Shown here piece after piece: positions 62,947 to 64,000 of a stretch of DNA of 64,000 nucleotides. Source of the stretch: Acidaminobacter hydrogenoformans DSM 2784 (lineage in GTDB: Bacteria > Bacillota > Clostridia > Peptostreptococcales > Acidaminobacteraceae); contig NZ_FMWL01000001.1 of the NCBI RefSeq assembly GCF_900103005.1, positions 124,001 through 188,000 on the forward strand. Direction: 5' to 3'. The notes below the pieces were generated by a model. That model was given only the letters and a program-made list of their open reading frames with translations. It searched no databases and was not told where the DNA came from. A program made the translations under genes and the position numbers. The number at the start of each line of letters is the position of its first letter. Position 1 is the stretch's first letter.

Positions 62947-63930
62947 TTATGCTGAGGCGTAATGGTAAACGCCCTCCACAAGCGTCCGCTTCAGCCGCCC
63001 CCGCAGGTGCAGGTATTCCAGGTGCGCCATGGCCTCCGAGCACGCGAACCACTTCTGAGCCTTGGGGAATGCCTCCCAGTCCTTGGCCCTCAGGTCCCAG
63101 TGCATCCTGGCCGCGATTTCACGGACCGTCTTATGCCCCTGCCCAACAATTTCAAGAACTTCTTTTAGCCGATGGTCATGGTGCCCCACCAGCTCACCAA
63201 TACGCCGCTCCGGATCCTCCACCACATTGCGGTGGGCAGAATAAACACGCTTCAATTTCATGCTTCTGGCCTTCTCCAGCATCTGGAGGTAGACCCCCAG
63301 GCTGTCAAAGCCCTCGGTCCAATAGCCAATATTAGGCGTGATCTTATCGAGAATATGATCCGACCCAAACAGACAACCTCGTTCACGGCAGTACAGTCCA
63401 ATCAGTCCCGGCGTATGCCCCGGCAGATCCACCACCTCAAGAGAGAAGCTGCCTATCTCAATCCGGTCGCCTTCCTCTACGGTTTCAAGCTCCAAAATCT
63501 CCTGGGACGCGTATTTATAGCCCGGATTGTCATAATAATGGATGCCGTCCTGCTCAAGCCCAAACCGCGTGATCGACTCTTGAAAACCGGCAGTTACCTC
63601 ATCCGAACGAATATTGTGGATCCACCAGCTCTCCGTCTTTCCTGCGATAATCCGCGCCCCTTTTTCATGCAGCTCCCCCGCCAGGCCCGTATGGTCTGAA
63701 TGCAGATGCGTCAGAACCACCGTCAGTTTTTCCGGAGAAATCCCCAGGGACTCAAGAGCCCCATAGACCGCCTCCCGGCAAGGGTCCATGGCAAAGCCCG
63801 TATCAATCATGACGGCTTCGTTTTCACCGACAATCAAGTAGCCGTTCAGTTCTCTTAAGGGGTTGTTTGGCAGTGGGATAGGGAACGTGTACAGCCCCTC
63901 TTCCAGTTGTCGTATCATGTTGTTGTCCAA
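62947..63930 (-). CDS. Metallo-beta-lactamase-fold hydrolase
   Basis: A 327-residue zinc hydrolase with the MBL fold. THLHSDHTGLAG carries the HxHxDH motif, VDLPGHTPG the next His, and GSDHILDK the Asp and a further ligand. An additional C-terminal helical part (WDLRAKDWEAF and beyond) resembles winged-helix domains of RNase-J-unrelated LACTB2-like proteins. A thioester or glyoxalase-type substrate is possible. TTG 63930 lies eight bases after GGAGG, which places the start better than ATG 63918, which is too far. Upstream is the right window edge. Confidence 0.8.
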   Translation of the reverse strand: MDNNMIRQLEEGLYTFPIPLPNNPLRELNGYLIVGENEAVMIDTGFAMDPCREAVYGALESLGISPEKLTVVLTHLHSDHTGLAGELHEKGARIIAGKTESWWIHNIRSDEVTAGFQESITRFGLEQDGIHYYDNPGYKYASQEILELETVEEGDRIEIGSFSLEVVDLPGHTPGLIGLYCRERGCLFGSDHILDKITPNIGYWTEGFDSLGVYLQMLEKARSMKLKRVYSAHRNVVEDPERRIGELVGHHDHRLKEVLEIVGQGHKTVREIAARMHWDLRAKDWEAFPKAQKWFACSEAMAHLEYLHLRGRLKRTLVEGVYHYASA

Positions 63931-64000
63931 GGCCTCTTCCTCCAAATTTCTTTCAGAAACAGAAAGGCATTTTTTCAAGCTTCCAGCTGAGCAGCTTACT

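Overview
The window comes from an anaerobic Bacillota (Clostridia-type) chromosome. This rests on near-consensus sigma-A promoters, AGGAGG ribosome binding sites, a tyrosyl-tRNA synthetase T-box, frequent TTG and GTG starts, intrinsic terminators, and a fermentative gene set (pyruvate:ferredoxin oxidoreductase, indolepyruvate:ferredoxin oxidoreductase, Na+-NQR-type complex, Mrp-type antiporter). A relative of the Acidaminobacter/Fusibacter group is possible, but I cannot confirm genus from the sequence. I see no phage, insertion sequence, CRISPR array or rRNA.

Layout. 1-3.5 kb: cut NhaC-family antiporter with a HAD phosphatase, a DJ-1/Hsp31-like protein without the catalytic Cys, an SRPBCC-like protein, and a second HAD phosphatase. 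3.5-12.7 kb, energy core: PFOR under a promoter with GTATA-N3-TATAC operators, a methyltransferase, and an nqrBCDEF operon without nqrA. 12.7-21.6 kb: PepV dipeptidase, GalU, two glycosyltransferases, a nuclease-Rad3/DinG-like helicase, and a lytic transglycosylase. 22-27.5 kb: ProB, archaeal-type phosphoglycerate mutase, a PP-loop-like protein, and a NatAB-like ABC exporter. 27.7-32.6 kb: a BMP/NupNOPQ-type nucleoside ABC transporter. 32.9-34.6 kb: tyrS with its T-box. 34.6-39.7 kb: a PilZ-like protein, a membrane protein, RseC, an SsuABC-like transporter and DegV. 39.9-44.1 kb: DUF302, tRNA-Leu(GAG), ABC exporter, LysE and a TtcA-like protein. 44.2-48.3 kb: iorAB, a DUF2148 ferredoxin-like protein, and a two-gene LysO lysine exporter. 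48.4-57.1 kb: an ABC-F ATPase; a selenium/sulfur cluster (YedE, TusA/YedF, DUF3343, cysteine desulfurase); and a three-subunit molybdenum hydroxylase. 57.3-61.8 kb: an Mrp/Mbh-like antiporter (E-F-G-MbhD-MbhE-B-C-D). 61.9-64 kb: threonine aldolase and an MBL-fold hydrolase.

How it fits together. PFOR and IorAB make reduced ferredoxin from pyruvate and aryl pyruvates. The NQR-type and Mrp-type complexes and the NhaC-family antiporter point to a sodium-based membrane economy. Dipeptidase, threonine aldolase, lysine exporter and purine-linked genes suggest amino-acid and purine fermentation. The selenium genes beside the molybdenum hydroxylase suggest, but do not prove, a selenium-dependent purine or xanthine hydroxylase.

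A striking non-coding feature is a dispersed palindromic repeat family built on TTTGGTTGGGGAC(A/T)GGG. Seven clear loci plus one degenerate one lie between or at the edges of genes, including a perfect 58-bp palindrome at 32784-32841. A second short motif, ACCATCGGC(AAA), recurs in intergenic DNA and in weakly constrained protein ends.
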